Of a stretch of 64,000 bases of DNA, positions 25,079 through 34,100 are shown one piece after another. The position numbers were made by a program, and so were the translations under genes. The DNA lies in NCBI RefSeq assembly GCF_009695815.1, contig NZ_VUNE01000001.1, positions 682,001-746,000 on the forward strand, in the 5' to 3' direction. This DNA comes from Peptostreptococcus porci (lineage in GTDB: Bacteria; Bacillota; Clostridia; Peptostreptococcales; Peptostreptococcaceae). Positions within the stretch are counted from its first letter, which is position 1. Each line of letters starts with the position of its first letter. A model generated the notes under the pieces. That model was not told where the DNA came from. It was given only the letters and a program-made list of their open reading frames with translations, and made no database searches.

Positions 25079-26053
25079 ATGAATGAGAAATTGATAGTTT
25101 CTTCATCTCCTCATATTAGGACTAATGAAGATACTACATACATAATGAAACAAGTTATTCTTGCGTTGTTACCTGCGACTGCTGCTGGAATTTATTATTT
25201 CAGAGTTCAAGGATTAATAACAATCTTGGCTTGTGTTATAGGAGCTGTAGGTTCTGAATGGTTGTATTGTAAAATAACAAAGAAAAGATCTACAGTTGGT
25301 GACTTGTCTGCAGTTGTGACAGGTTTATTGTTGGCATTTAACGTTCCTGCTGGTTTTCCAGTTTGGATGTGTATTTTTGGTTCTGTTTTTGCAATAATTG
25401 TTGTAAAAATGGTATTTGGAGGAATTGGTTTTAACTTCCTTAACCCAGCACTTGCAGGTAGAGCATTTTTATTGGCTTCATTCCCTGTTGCTATGACAAC
25501 TTGGTTGAAACCTGGAGCAAATCCAGACGCCGTTACAGCTGCAACTCCACTTAGTTATTTAAAACTTGCTGGAGGAACTTCTGCAGATGCTGTGGGAAGA
25601 ATACACGAGGCTGGTATTTCACTTGGACAAATGTTTATGGGAAATATCGGTGGTACGATAGGCGAAACATGTTCACTATTGATAATATTGGGTGGTGTTT
25701 ATTTAATATATAAAGGTATTATTTCATATATTATGCCTGCTGTATATATAGTATTAGTAGTAGTTTTATCATTTATATTTGGAGGCTTCAACGCTGAGTT
25801 TGCAATGTATCAGGCTTTGGCTGGAGGACTTTTACTTGGTGGATTCTTCATGTTGACTGATTATACTACATCTCCTATGACGAAAAAAGGACAGATTATA
25901 TATGCTGCAATCGCCGCTGTAATAGCGACTTGTATAAGATTGTTTGGAGGATATCCAGAAGGTGTATCATATTCGATATTATTCGCAAACTGTTTGGTAC
26001 CACTAATCGACAAGTATGTAAACAATAGAGTATTTGGGGAGGTGCGTAAATAA
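25079..26053 (+). CDS. rnfD: Rnf complex subunit D
   Basis: Membrane subunit of the Rnf complex with about nine to ten helices, 324 residues, related to NqrB. It carries the covalent-flavin motif: the VTAATPL segment places the FMN-binding threonine at residue 156. Ribosome site AGGAGG precedes ATG 25079 by a normal distance. Its stop overlaps the ATG of rnfG by one base, implying translational coupling. Confidence 0.96.
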   Translation: MNEKLIVSSSPHIRTNEDTTYIMKQVILALLPATAAGIYYFRVQGLITILACVIGAVGSEWLYCKITKKRSTVGDLSAVVTGLLLAFNVPAGFPVWMCIFGSVFAIIVVKMVFGGIGFNFLNPALAGRAFLLASFPVAMTTWLKPGANPDAVTAATPLSYLKLAGGTSADAVGRIHEAGISLGQMFMGNIGGTIGETCSLLIILGGVYLIYKGIISYIMPAVYIVLVVVLSFIFGGFNAEFAMYQALAGGLLLGGFFMLTDYTTSPMTKKGQIIYAAIAAVIATCIRLFGGYPEGVSYSILFANCLVPLIDKYVNNRVFGEVRK

Positions 26054-26619
26054 TGAACAGTATGATAAAAGTAGGTGGAACATTATTGGCATTTTCTGCG
26101 GCAGCGGCATTGTTGCTTGCTGGTACGAATCAACTGACTGCACCTGTAATCGAACAGAGAAATATAGCTGCAAGTAATGCAGCAAGAAAAGAGGTATTAC
26201 CTGTAGCGAAAGATTTTAAACAGGTAGATGCAGCTAAATATTCTAGTGCTGGAGCATCTACAGTCACAGAGGTATTTGAAGGTACAGATGGTTCCAACAC
26301 TGTTGGTTATACTATAAAGGCTAACCCATCAGGTTATGGTGGTGCTGTTGAGCTAACAATAGGAATTAACAAAGATGGCAAGATAATGGGTGTAAGTGTT
26401 GGTAACAATACAGAAACACCTGGACTAGGAGCAAAAGCTGCTGATCCAGCCTTCAATGGACAGTATAAAGATAAAGAAGCAAAGCCATTGGAAGTAATTA
26501 AGAGCGGTTCACCAGCCGACAATCAGATAAAGGCCATATCTGGAGCTACAATCACATCGAGAGCGGTAACTGATGGTGTGAATGAGGCTATTCAGGTATT
26601 TGAGGCTGTAAATAAATAG
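26053..26619 (+). CDS. rnfG: Rnf complex subunit G
   Basis: Membrane-anchored flavoprotein subunit of 188 residues, related to NqrC. One N-terminal transmembrane helix (about residues 7-27) is followed by an extracytoplasmic FMN-binding domain. The SGATITS motif near the C-terminus contains the threonine (residue 166) that in this family receives FMN through a phosphoester bond; a flavin transferase ApbE is needed and is not in this window. ATG 26053 overlaps the rnfD stop. Confidence 0.96.
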   Translation: MNSMIKVGGTLLAFSAAAALLLAGTNQLTAPVIEQRNIAASNAARKEVLPVAKDFKQVDAAKYSSAGASTVTEVFEGTDGSNTVGYTIKANPSGYGGAVELTIGINKDGKIMGVSVGNNTETPGLGAKAADPAFNGQYKDKEAKPLEVIKSGSPADNQIKAISGATITSRAVTDGVNEAIQVFEAVNK

Positions 26620-26630
26620 GAGGGTTAGAG

Positions 26631-27221
26631 ATGAGTTTAGGAAAAATATTCAAAAACGGTATTATTGATGAAAACCCTACATTTGTTCAGGTAATAGGTA
26701 TGTGTCCTACACTAGCAGTTACAAGTTCTGCAATAAATGGTATAGGTATGGGGATTTCGACAGCAGTAGTTTTGGCATGTTCAAACGTTGCCATATCATT
26801 ACTAAGAAAGTTGGTTCCAGACAAGATAAGAATACCTTGCTTTGTTGTTGTAATAGCTACATTCGTTACAATAGTTCAAATGATGCTAAAGGCATATGTT
26901 CCAGCTTTGGACAAGGCACTAGGACTATTTATACCACTTATAGTTGTTAACTGTTTGATACTTGCAAGAGCGGAAAGCTTTGCTTGTAAAAATGGACCGG
27001 TTGCATCATTTGTAGATGGTCTTGGAATGGGATTAGGTTTTACAGTTGGTTTGGGAGTACTAGGTGCTGTTAGAGAAATCTTAGGTGCTGGAAGTATATT
27101 TGGAATGGTATTCCTACCAAGTAGCATGAATACATTATTGTTTATATTACCACCAGGTGCATTCTTGACATTAGGTTTCTTGATGGCGATATTCAACAAG
27201 TTGACTAAGAAAAAGGCGTAA
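26631..27221 (+). CDS. rnfE: Rnf complex subunit E
   Basis: Six-helix membrane subunit of 196 residues, related to NqrD and to RnfA, with which it forms the central ion-translocating pair that also holds a buried iron-sulfur centre. The conserved N-terminal GMCPTLAVTSSA segment (near residue 23) has the characteristic cysteine, and the ARAESFACKNGP loop carries the second conserved cysteine. AGGAGGG precedes the ATG. Confidence 0.96.
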   Translation: MSLGKIFKNGIIDENPTFVQVIGMCPTLAVTSSAINGIGMGISTAVVLACSNVAISLLRKLVPDKIRIPCFVVVIATFVTIVQMMLKAYVPALDKALGLFIPLIVVNCLILARAESFACKNGPVASFVDGLGMGLGFTVGLGVLGAVREILGAGSIFGMVFLPSSMNTLLFILPPGAFLTLGFLMAIFNKLTKKKA

Positions 27222-27234
27222 AGGGGTGTAGAGA

Positions 27235-27810
27235 TTGAAACTAATACTATTATTTTTATATATAGTGCTTGTTAACAACGTAATAACTTCTCAATTCCTT
27301 GGTATTTGTCCGTTCTTAGGTGTTTCTAAGAAGACAGATACAGCAATAGGAATGGGGGTTGCTGTTACATTCGTTATCGCACTTGCTTCAATAATTACTT
27401 ATTTTATCCAAATTATTTTGGTAAACTTTAAGATAGAATATTTACAGACGATAGCATTTATACTTGTTATCGCATCAATTGTTCAGTTCGTTGAGATGGT
27501 TATTAAGAAGACTTCTCCATCGCTTTATCAAGCTCTTGGTGTTTTCCTACCGCTGATTACAACTAACTGTGCGGTTCTTGGTATTGCAATAGTAAATATA
27601 ACTAAGGGTTACAATATTATTGAAACTTTAATAAATGGTGTAGGTGCTGGTATAGGATTTACATTATCAATCGTAATATTTGCCGGAATCAGAGAAAAAT
27701 TAGAATTGGCTGATATTCAGGAAGCGTTCAAAGGATTCCCTATAGCGCTAATTTCTGCAAGCTTGATGTCAATTGCTTTTCTTGGATTTACAGGTCTAAT
27801 AAAGCTATAA
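27235..27810 (+). CDS. rnfA: Rnf complex subunit A
   Basis: Six-helix membrane subunit of 191 residues, the pseudo-symmetric partner of RnfE (NqrE family). It shows the matching cysteine segments FLGICPFLGVS (about residue 25) and LITTNCAVLG (about residue 105). The start is TTG 27235 after AGGGGTG, 13 bp after rnfE. It lies in the operon between rnfE and rnfB. Confidence 0.96.
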   Translation: MKLILLFLYIVLVNNVITSQFLGICPFLGVSKKTDTAIGMGVAVTFVIALASIITYFIQIILVNFKIEYLQTIAFILVIASIVQFVEMVIKKTSPSLYQALGVFLPLITTNCAVLGIAIVNITKGYNIIETLINGVGAGIGFTLSIVIFAGIREKLELADIQEAFKGFPIALISASLMSIAFLGFTGLIKL

Positions 27811-27825
27811 GGAGGAGGTTGAAGA

Positions 27826-28704
27826 ATGCTTATTGTATATGCGGTATTAGTGCTTGGTGTGCTAGGTTTAATCTTTGGTCTAATCCTTGATTTTGCTTCT
27901 AAAAAATTTGCTGTAGAGGTTGATCCAAAGGAAGCAGAAATTCTTGAAGCTCTTCCTGGTGCAAACTGTGGTGGTTGTGGTTTCCCTGGTTGTGGAGGCT
28001 TGGCTGCTGCAATAGCAAAAGGTGAGGCTCCAGTTAATGGTTGTCCTGTTGGTGGTGCTGCTTGTGCTGAAAAAGTTGCAGCTATAATGGGTGTTGAAGC
28101 TGGTGCTGGAGAAAAGATAGTAGCAAATGTAAGATGTAAGGGTACATGTGAAGCTACTAAGAATAAATATGAATACAGTGGAATCGAAGACTGTAGAGCT
28201 GCGGCATCTTTGATAGGTGGTCCTAAGGGATGTTCTTATGGATGTCTTGGTTTGGGTACTTGTGTGCAAGTTTGTGCATTTGACGCAATTCATGTCATTG
28301 ATGGTGTTGCTGTTGTTGACGATGAAAAGTGTGTAAACTGTGGTAAATGTATAGATGTTTGTCCTAAGGGATTAATTGAAAGAAAACCTCAAAAGAAAGA
28401 AGTTACAGTGCTTTGTAAGTCAAATGACTTTGGTAAAAACGTAAAAGAAAACTGTACAGTTGGTTGTATAGGGTGCGGAATCTGTTTTAAAGAATGTCCA
28501 TTTGATGCAATTATTTTTGAAAATAAATTGGCTCAGATTGATTATGATAAATGTAAACAGTGTAATAAGTGTGCCATGAAGTGTCCAACAAAGGTTATCA
28601 AACCAAAGGAAAGAAAAAAACCTGCAGTTCAACCGAAGCCAGTTGAAAAAAAGGAAGCTGATGAAAAAGTTAAAGAAGAAAGTTCTGAAACTGAAAATAA
28701 TTAA
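27826..28704 (+). CDS. rnfB: Rnf complex subunit B (iron-sulfur subunit)
   Basis: Ferredoxin-accepting subunit of 292 residues. One N-terminal transmembrane helix is followed by a 4Fe-4S domain with NCGGCGFPGCGG (from about residue 47), then several CxxCxxCxxxCP-type ferredoxin clusters, including CVNCGKCIDVCP, CIGCGICFKECP and CKQCNKCAMKCP. The last ~35 residues are a charged Lys/Glu/Pro tail with no known fold. GGAGGAGG precedes the ATG. It closes the rnf operon and is followed by a strong terminator. Confidence 0.97.
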   Translation: MLIVYAVLVLGVLGLIFGLILDFASKKFAVEVDPKEAEILEALPGANCGGCGFPGCGGLAAAIAKGEAPVNGCPVGGAACAEKVAAIMGVEAGAGEKIVANVRCKGTCEATKNKYEYSGIEDCRAAASLIGGPKGCSYGCLGLGTCVQVCAFDAIHVIDGVAVVDDEKCVNCGKCIDVCPKGLIERKPQKKEVTVLCKSNDFGKNVKENCTVGCIGCGICFKECPFDAIIFENKLAQIDYDKCKQCNKCAMKCPTKVIKPKERKKPAVQPKPVEKKEADEKVKEESSETENN

Positions 28705-28711
28705 TTAGTAA

Positions 28712-28776
28712 ATTAAAAAAAGCTCATATATTCATTTTATACATTGTAGTAAATGAATATGTGAGCTTTATTTTTA
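28712..28776. terminator. Bidirectional terminator between rnfB and the flavodoxin-like gene
   Basis: A stem of up to 19 bp with one G-U or mismatch (arms beginning AAAGCTCATATA and ending ATGTGAGCTTT) has Ts on both strands, ending both convergent transcripts. Confidence 0.92.
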
Positions 28777-28827
28777 GTTTACCTGTCTTAACTTGCTTTA
28801 CTTATTATAAATTCATCTTTATTAAAT

Positions 28828-30057
28828 TTACTTATCTATAAGATTTCTAGTAAGTGCTTTTTTCCATAACGTATTTATTGAATTTATGTAGTCGTCAATT
28901 GGAATATGGCAGTTGGTAAAAATTGGTGAATATCTCTCATTTTGATCGTAATTTACGATGCTGTCACAAAATTTAGTAAAGGCGTCATAGACTTCTTTAG
29001 AATCGGAATTTAAAAGATAGTCTGTTTTTGGGTTGGCGTAAATCGGTCCTCCACCAATTCCCATTCCGTTTACCCAGTTAAATTTGTTCTTCAGCGAAAA
29101 ATTCTTAAAGCATTGTATTGTGTGAATGCTTTGATTTCCATGAGCCAACCCATTGTTTGACAATACATAAATTCTTGTGTTTCTTATATTGTCAGCCAAT
29201 GGACCATAGGTATGATTTTTTAGATATTGATACAGATATTCATCAATTCTTTGTAGGTTCTGTATAACATGTGATGGAAGAGTGTCTATATATACACCCA
29301 AACAAAATACTATTGATTCGTACTCCGTAAATTTCATTATTTCGTACCCAGATAATGGTTTTGTAGAATCCCAATAATACTTGTCTATCTTCATTTCGTT
29401 ATTTGATAATCTATTACAAATCTCAATGAGCTTATTTGAATAGTATTCAGAAGCAGCCTTTTTCTTTCTTGGACTGGCATTAATCACTGCAATACTTTTT
29501 TCCTTTTTCTTCAAATCAATGTGCTTTGGAATTATTATATCATCGTGATTCATATACATTGCATCGTTTTTTTCACCACCAAGAAGAATGTATGCAGTCG
29601 CAAAAGAGTTTACAAACTCAATATTATATGAATCGATATAGTAATTTTTGCAACAGGCTTTAACCAATTCTGTTGCATCTTCCTTTTCTCCAATACTCGT
29701 ATTTCCATAAAAAATAACATTTAAATGAAAGCTATGATCATATCTTTTTCCATGCCTCATATCATTGCCGGATTTAACCATAAAAGTATCCAAGTATCCA
29801 ATACATCTGTCAATAACTCTCTTTATAGGATATGAAAATCCTCCGAAGCATAATTTGCTTATTATTGTTATCGTGTCAAACTTTGTTATGTTCTCAGCGT
29901 AGTGTTGAACTCTATCTGGAAGAACACAGATTCCAGGTGTTTTGACCCAACATCCAGCACACCCAATACATGGTTTTATATCCTTGCAGTCCACTACGAC
30001 TGTATTGCTATTTTTAAAATTGAGACCTTCTGCATTTTCAAGTAAAATAAGTTCCAT
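28828..30057 (-). CDS. NADPH-dependent FMN reductase-like protein with two flavodoxin-like domains
   Basis: A 409-residue predicted flavoprotein. The N-terminal half has the family's cysteine segment PCIGCAGCW..TPGIC (about residues 30-45) followed by SK-C-FGGFS-P-KRVIDR (about residues 66-83), the pattern of iron-sulfur flavoprotein/NADPH:FMN reductases. After about residue 195 a second flavodoxin-like fold seems to begin (KSIAVINASPRKKKAASE). The usual proteins of this family have a single ~180-200-residue domain, so this is a fusion or duplication. ATG 30057 is chosen because GGAGGG lies 9 bp upstream; the frame runs further to 30111 without a better site. It stands alone on the minus strand between rnf and the MBL gene. 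Substrate is unknown. Confidence 0.75.
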   Translation of the reverse strand: MELILLENAEGLNFKNSNTVVVDCKDIKPCIGCAGCWVKTPGICVLPDRVQHYAENITKFDTITIISKLCFGGFSYPIKRVIDRCIGYLDTFMVKSGNDMRHGKRYDHSFHLNVIFYGNTSIGEKEDATELVKACCKNYYIDSYNIEFVNSFATAYILLGGEKNDAMYMNHDDIIIPKHIDLKKKEKSIAVINASPRKKKAASEYYSNKLIEICNRLSNNEMKIDKYYWDSTKPLSGYEIMKFTEYESIVFCLGVYIDTLPSHVIQNLQRIDEYLYQYLKNHTYGPLADNIRNTRIYVLSNNGLAHGNQSIHTIQCFKNFSLKNKFNWVNGMGIGGGPIYANPKTDYLLNSDSKEVYDAFTKFCDSIVNYDQNERYSPIFTNCHIPIDDYINSINTLWKKALTRNLIDK

Positions 30058-30161
30058 TGTGCATCCCTCCAAATCTATTGTTATATTACTAATTATAACA
30101 TTATTATTCAAAATAGATAAGCTACATAGTGTCTAAAAAAGATACTTTTTTCTAGAAAATT

Positions 30162-30170
30162 TGGTATAAT
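30162..30170 (+). promoter_or_regulatory. Extended -10 promoter of the MBL-fold gene
   Basis: TGGTATAAT (30162-30170) gives a leader of about 140 nt before ATG 30315. The -35 is weak. The gap 30058-30314 otherwise shows nothing recognisable. Confidence 0.45.
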
Positions 30171-30314
30171 ATAGTTGTGCTTCATAAGCGTATCTTTAAG
30201 AGTGTAGTTAAAAATTGGTTCAAAAATAACCAAAATACAAGGTATTAAAAGTAGCAAAGAGAACAGTAAATTATATTTTTTTGATATAAGAATTTTTATG
30301 AAAAGAGGTTTTTT

Positions 30315-31001
30315 ATGAAATTAACATATATTTACCACAGTGGTTTTTTAATTGAATTTGAAGATAAAAACATTATATTTGATTATTATAAAGGAGATAT
30401 TCCCAATATTGATAGCGAAAAAAAGCTTTATGTTGTTTCGACACATTCACATCGAGATCATTTTAATGAGAATATTTTTGACATATTTAAGGGATTTAAG
30501 GATGTAAAATATCTATTGTCGGACGATATAGAGATTGAAGAAAGGGAAGATATTCATTTTTTGGAATGTAGAAAAAAATACTATATCGATGATCTTGAAA
30601 TAGAAACTTTTGAGAGTACAGACTTAGGTATAGCGGTACTGATTACGACTGAAGGAAAAACAATTTATCATAGTGGCGATCTTAATTGGTGGACGTGGCA
30701 CGGATATGAAACTCAAGATGAATATGATAGTATGACAGAGAGATTTCTCAATGAGATGAAGCTGTTAAAGGGCAGAAAAATAGACTTGGCTATGGTGGTG
30801 TTAGATCCTAGACAGGGAGATAGATATGATTGGGGATTGAAATATTTTATCGAAAATACATGTACAAAATATATTGCTCCAATGCATTTATGGGAGAAAT
30901 ACGAATTTATTGATAAATTTAAGGCAGATAATAAGGAACTGATTGAAGATATTGAGATAATAGATACTCATATGACAACGGCTAATTATTATGAAATATA
31001 A
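30315..31001 (+). CDS. MBL-fold metal-dependent hydrolase
   Basis: A 228-residue metallo-beta-lactamase-fold protein of the UlaG/YtkL-like branch. It opens with an HSGFLIE strand and contains the metal motif THSHRDHF (about residues 46-53), a second histidine in YHSGDLNWW and a further one in APMHLWEKY. These supply a dinuclear metal site. Members of this branch hydrolyse diverse phosphodiester, lactone or ester substrates, so no function can be assigned. GAGG precedes ATG 30315. It lies 123 bp before polC on the same strand. Confidence 0.8.
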   Translation: MKLTYIYHSGFLIEFEDKNIIFDYYKGDIPNIDSEKKLYVVSTHSHRDHFNENIFDIFKGFKDVKYLLSDDIEIEEREDIHFLECRKKYYIDDLEIETFESTDLGIAVLITTEGKTIYHSGDLNWWTWHGYETQDEYDSMTERFLNEMKLLKGRKIDLAMVVLDPRQGDRYDWGLKYFIENTCTKYIAPMHLWEKYEFIDKFKADNKELIEDIEIIDTHMTTANYYEI

Positions 31002-31123
31002 AAGATATGTCCTGAAATTTGCGAATAATTTTTTGAATTAAATGGAGTCAAATTTATATAAACGGCGTTTATTTAGTTGTAACGAGATACAAAAATTTAT
31101 TCGTTTTAGAAAGGAGAAATACT

Positions 31124-34100
31124 ATGGAATCATTGTTAGATGTTTTTCAAAAATTGGATATTAACAAGAAAGGTTTTAAAAAGGATTTTGAAGATGCTAC
31201 AGTTACAAAAATTTCCATTAACAAGAAAAATGGAAAAATAAAATTTTATTTATCTTCAAAAAATGTTATTAGTCATGAGCTTTTAGATGAAGCAAAATAT
31301 GAGGTTTCAAAAAAAATAAAACAGAAGAAAGACGATATAGGGTTTACAGTTTCGATAAAGTACAATGAAAAAAAAGATCGTAAAAATTTGATAAAGCAGT
31401 ATTGGAAAAATATTTTTTATCTAATGAAGTTGGAATGCCCATCGATAAGAGCCTATTCTGATTCGGTAGAGTATATGTTTTTAAAGGAGACTCTAAAAAT
31501 AAAGGCCCCTAACAGAATAATTTTCAATAGGCTACTAGAAAAAAAAATAGACGAAAAAATAGAACAGATGTTACTACAAGAGCTAAATTGTGATATCGAT
31601 GTTATTTTTGAGTGTGCTGTTGAAAATAAAAATGATGTCACATATGTAGAACGTATTTTAAAGAAAAATCAATTGGAGATTGAAAAATTTTGTGATGTTT
31701 TGGTTAAAGAGGAAAAAAAACCGAGTGTTGTGGATGATAAATACAAGGTTGAATTTGAAAAAGATCCGAATATCATATATGGCGAGAGAGTGAATGCAAA
31801 TATAATCGATATATCCAACATTGATGAGAACACAAAAACAGTTAGTATTGTTGGCGAGGTATTTGATGTAAATTTAAGAGAGCTAAGAAATGGAAAGACA
31901 ATACTTACAATCTATGTTACAGACAATACGGGTGCCATAAGCTGTAATATTAATTTAAATGACCTAAATAAGGAAATTATAGAGACGAATACAAAGGTAG
32001 GAAGTTATCTTAGATTGATGGGTGACATCTATTTCAATATTTATTCACAGGGATATGACATGAATATAACTGGGATAAAGCTTGAAAAAAAAGAAGAAAG
32101 AATCGACAATGCTCCTGAAAAGAGGGTAGAATTACATTTGCATACGCAGATGTCAGCAATGGACTCTACTGTTCCGATAAAAGATCTTATTAAGAGATTG
32201 GAAAAATGGGGGCATAGGGCTGTTGCTATTACAGACCATGGTGTGGTTCAAGCATATCCAGATGCAATGAATGCCACAAGTAAATCAGATATTAAAATAT
32301 TGTATGGAGTAGAAGCATATTTGGTTGATGATAGTAGGGAGATAATTCAAAATGCGAATGACAGAAGCTTTGATCAAAGCTTTGTAGTATTCGATATAGA
32401 GACCACTGGTTTTTCGCCTGTCAATGATAATATTACAGAAATCGGTGCTGTAAAAATCGAAAACGGAAAAATTGTAGATAATTTTTCATGCTTTGTAAAC
32501 CCTAAAATGGATATTTCGTACAAAATTCAAGAATTGACTAACATAACAAATGAAATGGTTGCTGAAGCTGACGCCATTGACGTTGTTTTGCCTAAATTTA
32601 TTGAATTTGCAAAGGGTTCGGTATTGGTTGCTCATAATGCGGACTTTGATACTGGATTTATAATGGAAAAATGCAAAAAAATTGGTATCAAATATGATTT
32701 TGAAAAAATAGACACGGTTATTTTGGCGAGAGTTCTATTGACAAATCTTAGAAGAGTAACCTTGGACAAAATAGCAAAAGAGTTAAACGTCAATCTTCAT
32801 GGACATCATAGAGCGGTAAATGACGCCCAAGCCACAGCGGAAATATTTTTGAAATTTATAGAAATGTTCAAAAAAGCCGGTGCAGAAAAATTGTGCGATG
32901 TAAACGAAATCTATGGAAATTTGGATTTTAAAAAGATTAGACCAACCCATGCGACAATTTACGCAAAGACACAGGCAGGTCTAAAGAATCTGTACGAATT
33001 GATAAGTGACTCTCATATTAATCACTTCTATTCAAGCCCTAGAATTCTGAAAAGTGAGCTATTGAAGAGAAGAGATGGATTGATTGTTGGAACTGCTTGC
33101 TCAAGTGGAGAGGTATATAATGCCGTTTTGCGAAATAAATCTGTTGATGAAATAGGAGAAATGCTAAAGCTGTACGATTTTATAGAAATAATGCCTATTG
33201 AAAACTGCAAATATTTAATTGAGTCAGGCGAAGTAAAGGATAGAAAAGAATTGATGTCCATAAATATGAAATTGTGTGACTTGGGCGATAAATTCGGCAA
33301 GCCTGTCGTTGCTACCGGAGATGTCCATATGTTGGATGAGCATGAGGGTATATATAGATCTATTTTGATGTATTCTCAGAGAAGCAATGGTAAATTTATG
33401 AAACCAGTGCGACTTCATCTGAGAACAACAGAAGAGATGCTTGAGGAATTTTCATATCTTGGCGAAGAAAAGGCATACGAGGTCGTAGTTACAAATTCAA
33501 ATAAAATTGCAGATATGATGGAAAAAATAGTTCCTATTCCAAATGGGACATTCCCTCCTGTAATAGATGGATCAGAAGATGAACTGAGAAGGATGTGCTA
33601 TGAAAAGGCAGAGGATATATATGGATCTCCTTTGCCTGAAGTAGTAAAGAGCAGATTGGATAGAGAGTTAAATTCGATAATAGGAAATGGATATGCAGTT
33701 ATGTATATAATTGCAAGTAAACTGGTTGCCAAATCTCTATCGGATGGATATTTAGTCGGATCAAGAGGCTCTGTAGGTTCATCTATTGCAGCGACAATGA
33801 GTGGAATTACAGAAGTTAATCCGTTGCCAGCTCATTATGTATGCCCGAATAAAGAGTGCAAAAATAGTGAATTTTTTGCGATTGGTGAATGGGGATCCGG
33901 TGTTGATTTACCTGATAAGCATTGTCCGAAATGTGGAGCGAAATATATAAAGGATGGGCATGATATTCCATTTGAAGTATTCTTAGGCTTTGAAGGAGAT
34001 AAAGAGCCGGATATCGATCTAAACTTCTCAGGGGTTTATCAGCCCACTATCCATCAATATACAGAAGAACTTTTTGGAAAGGGATATACTTACAGAGCGG

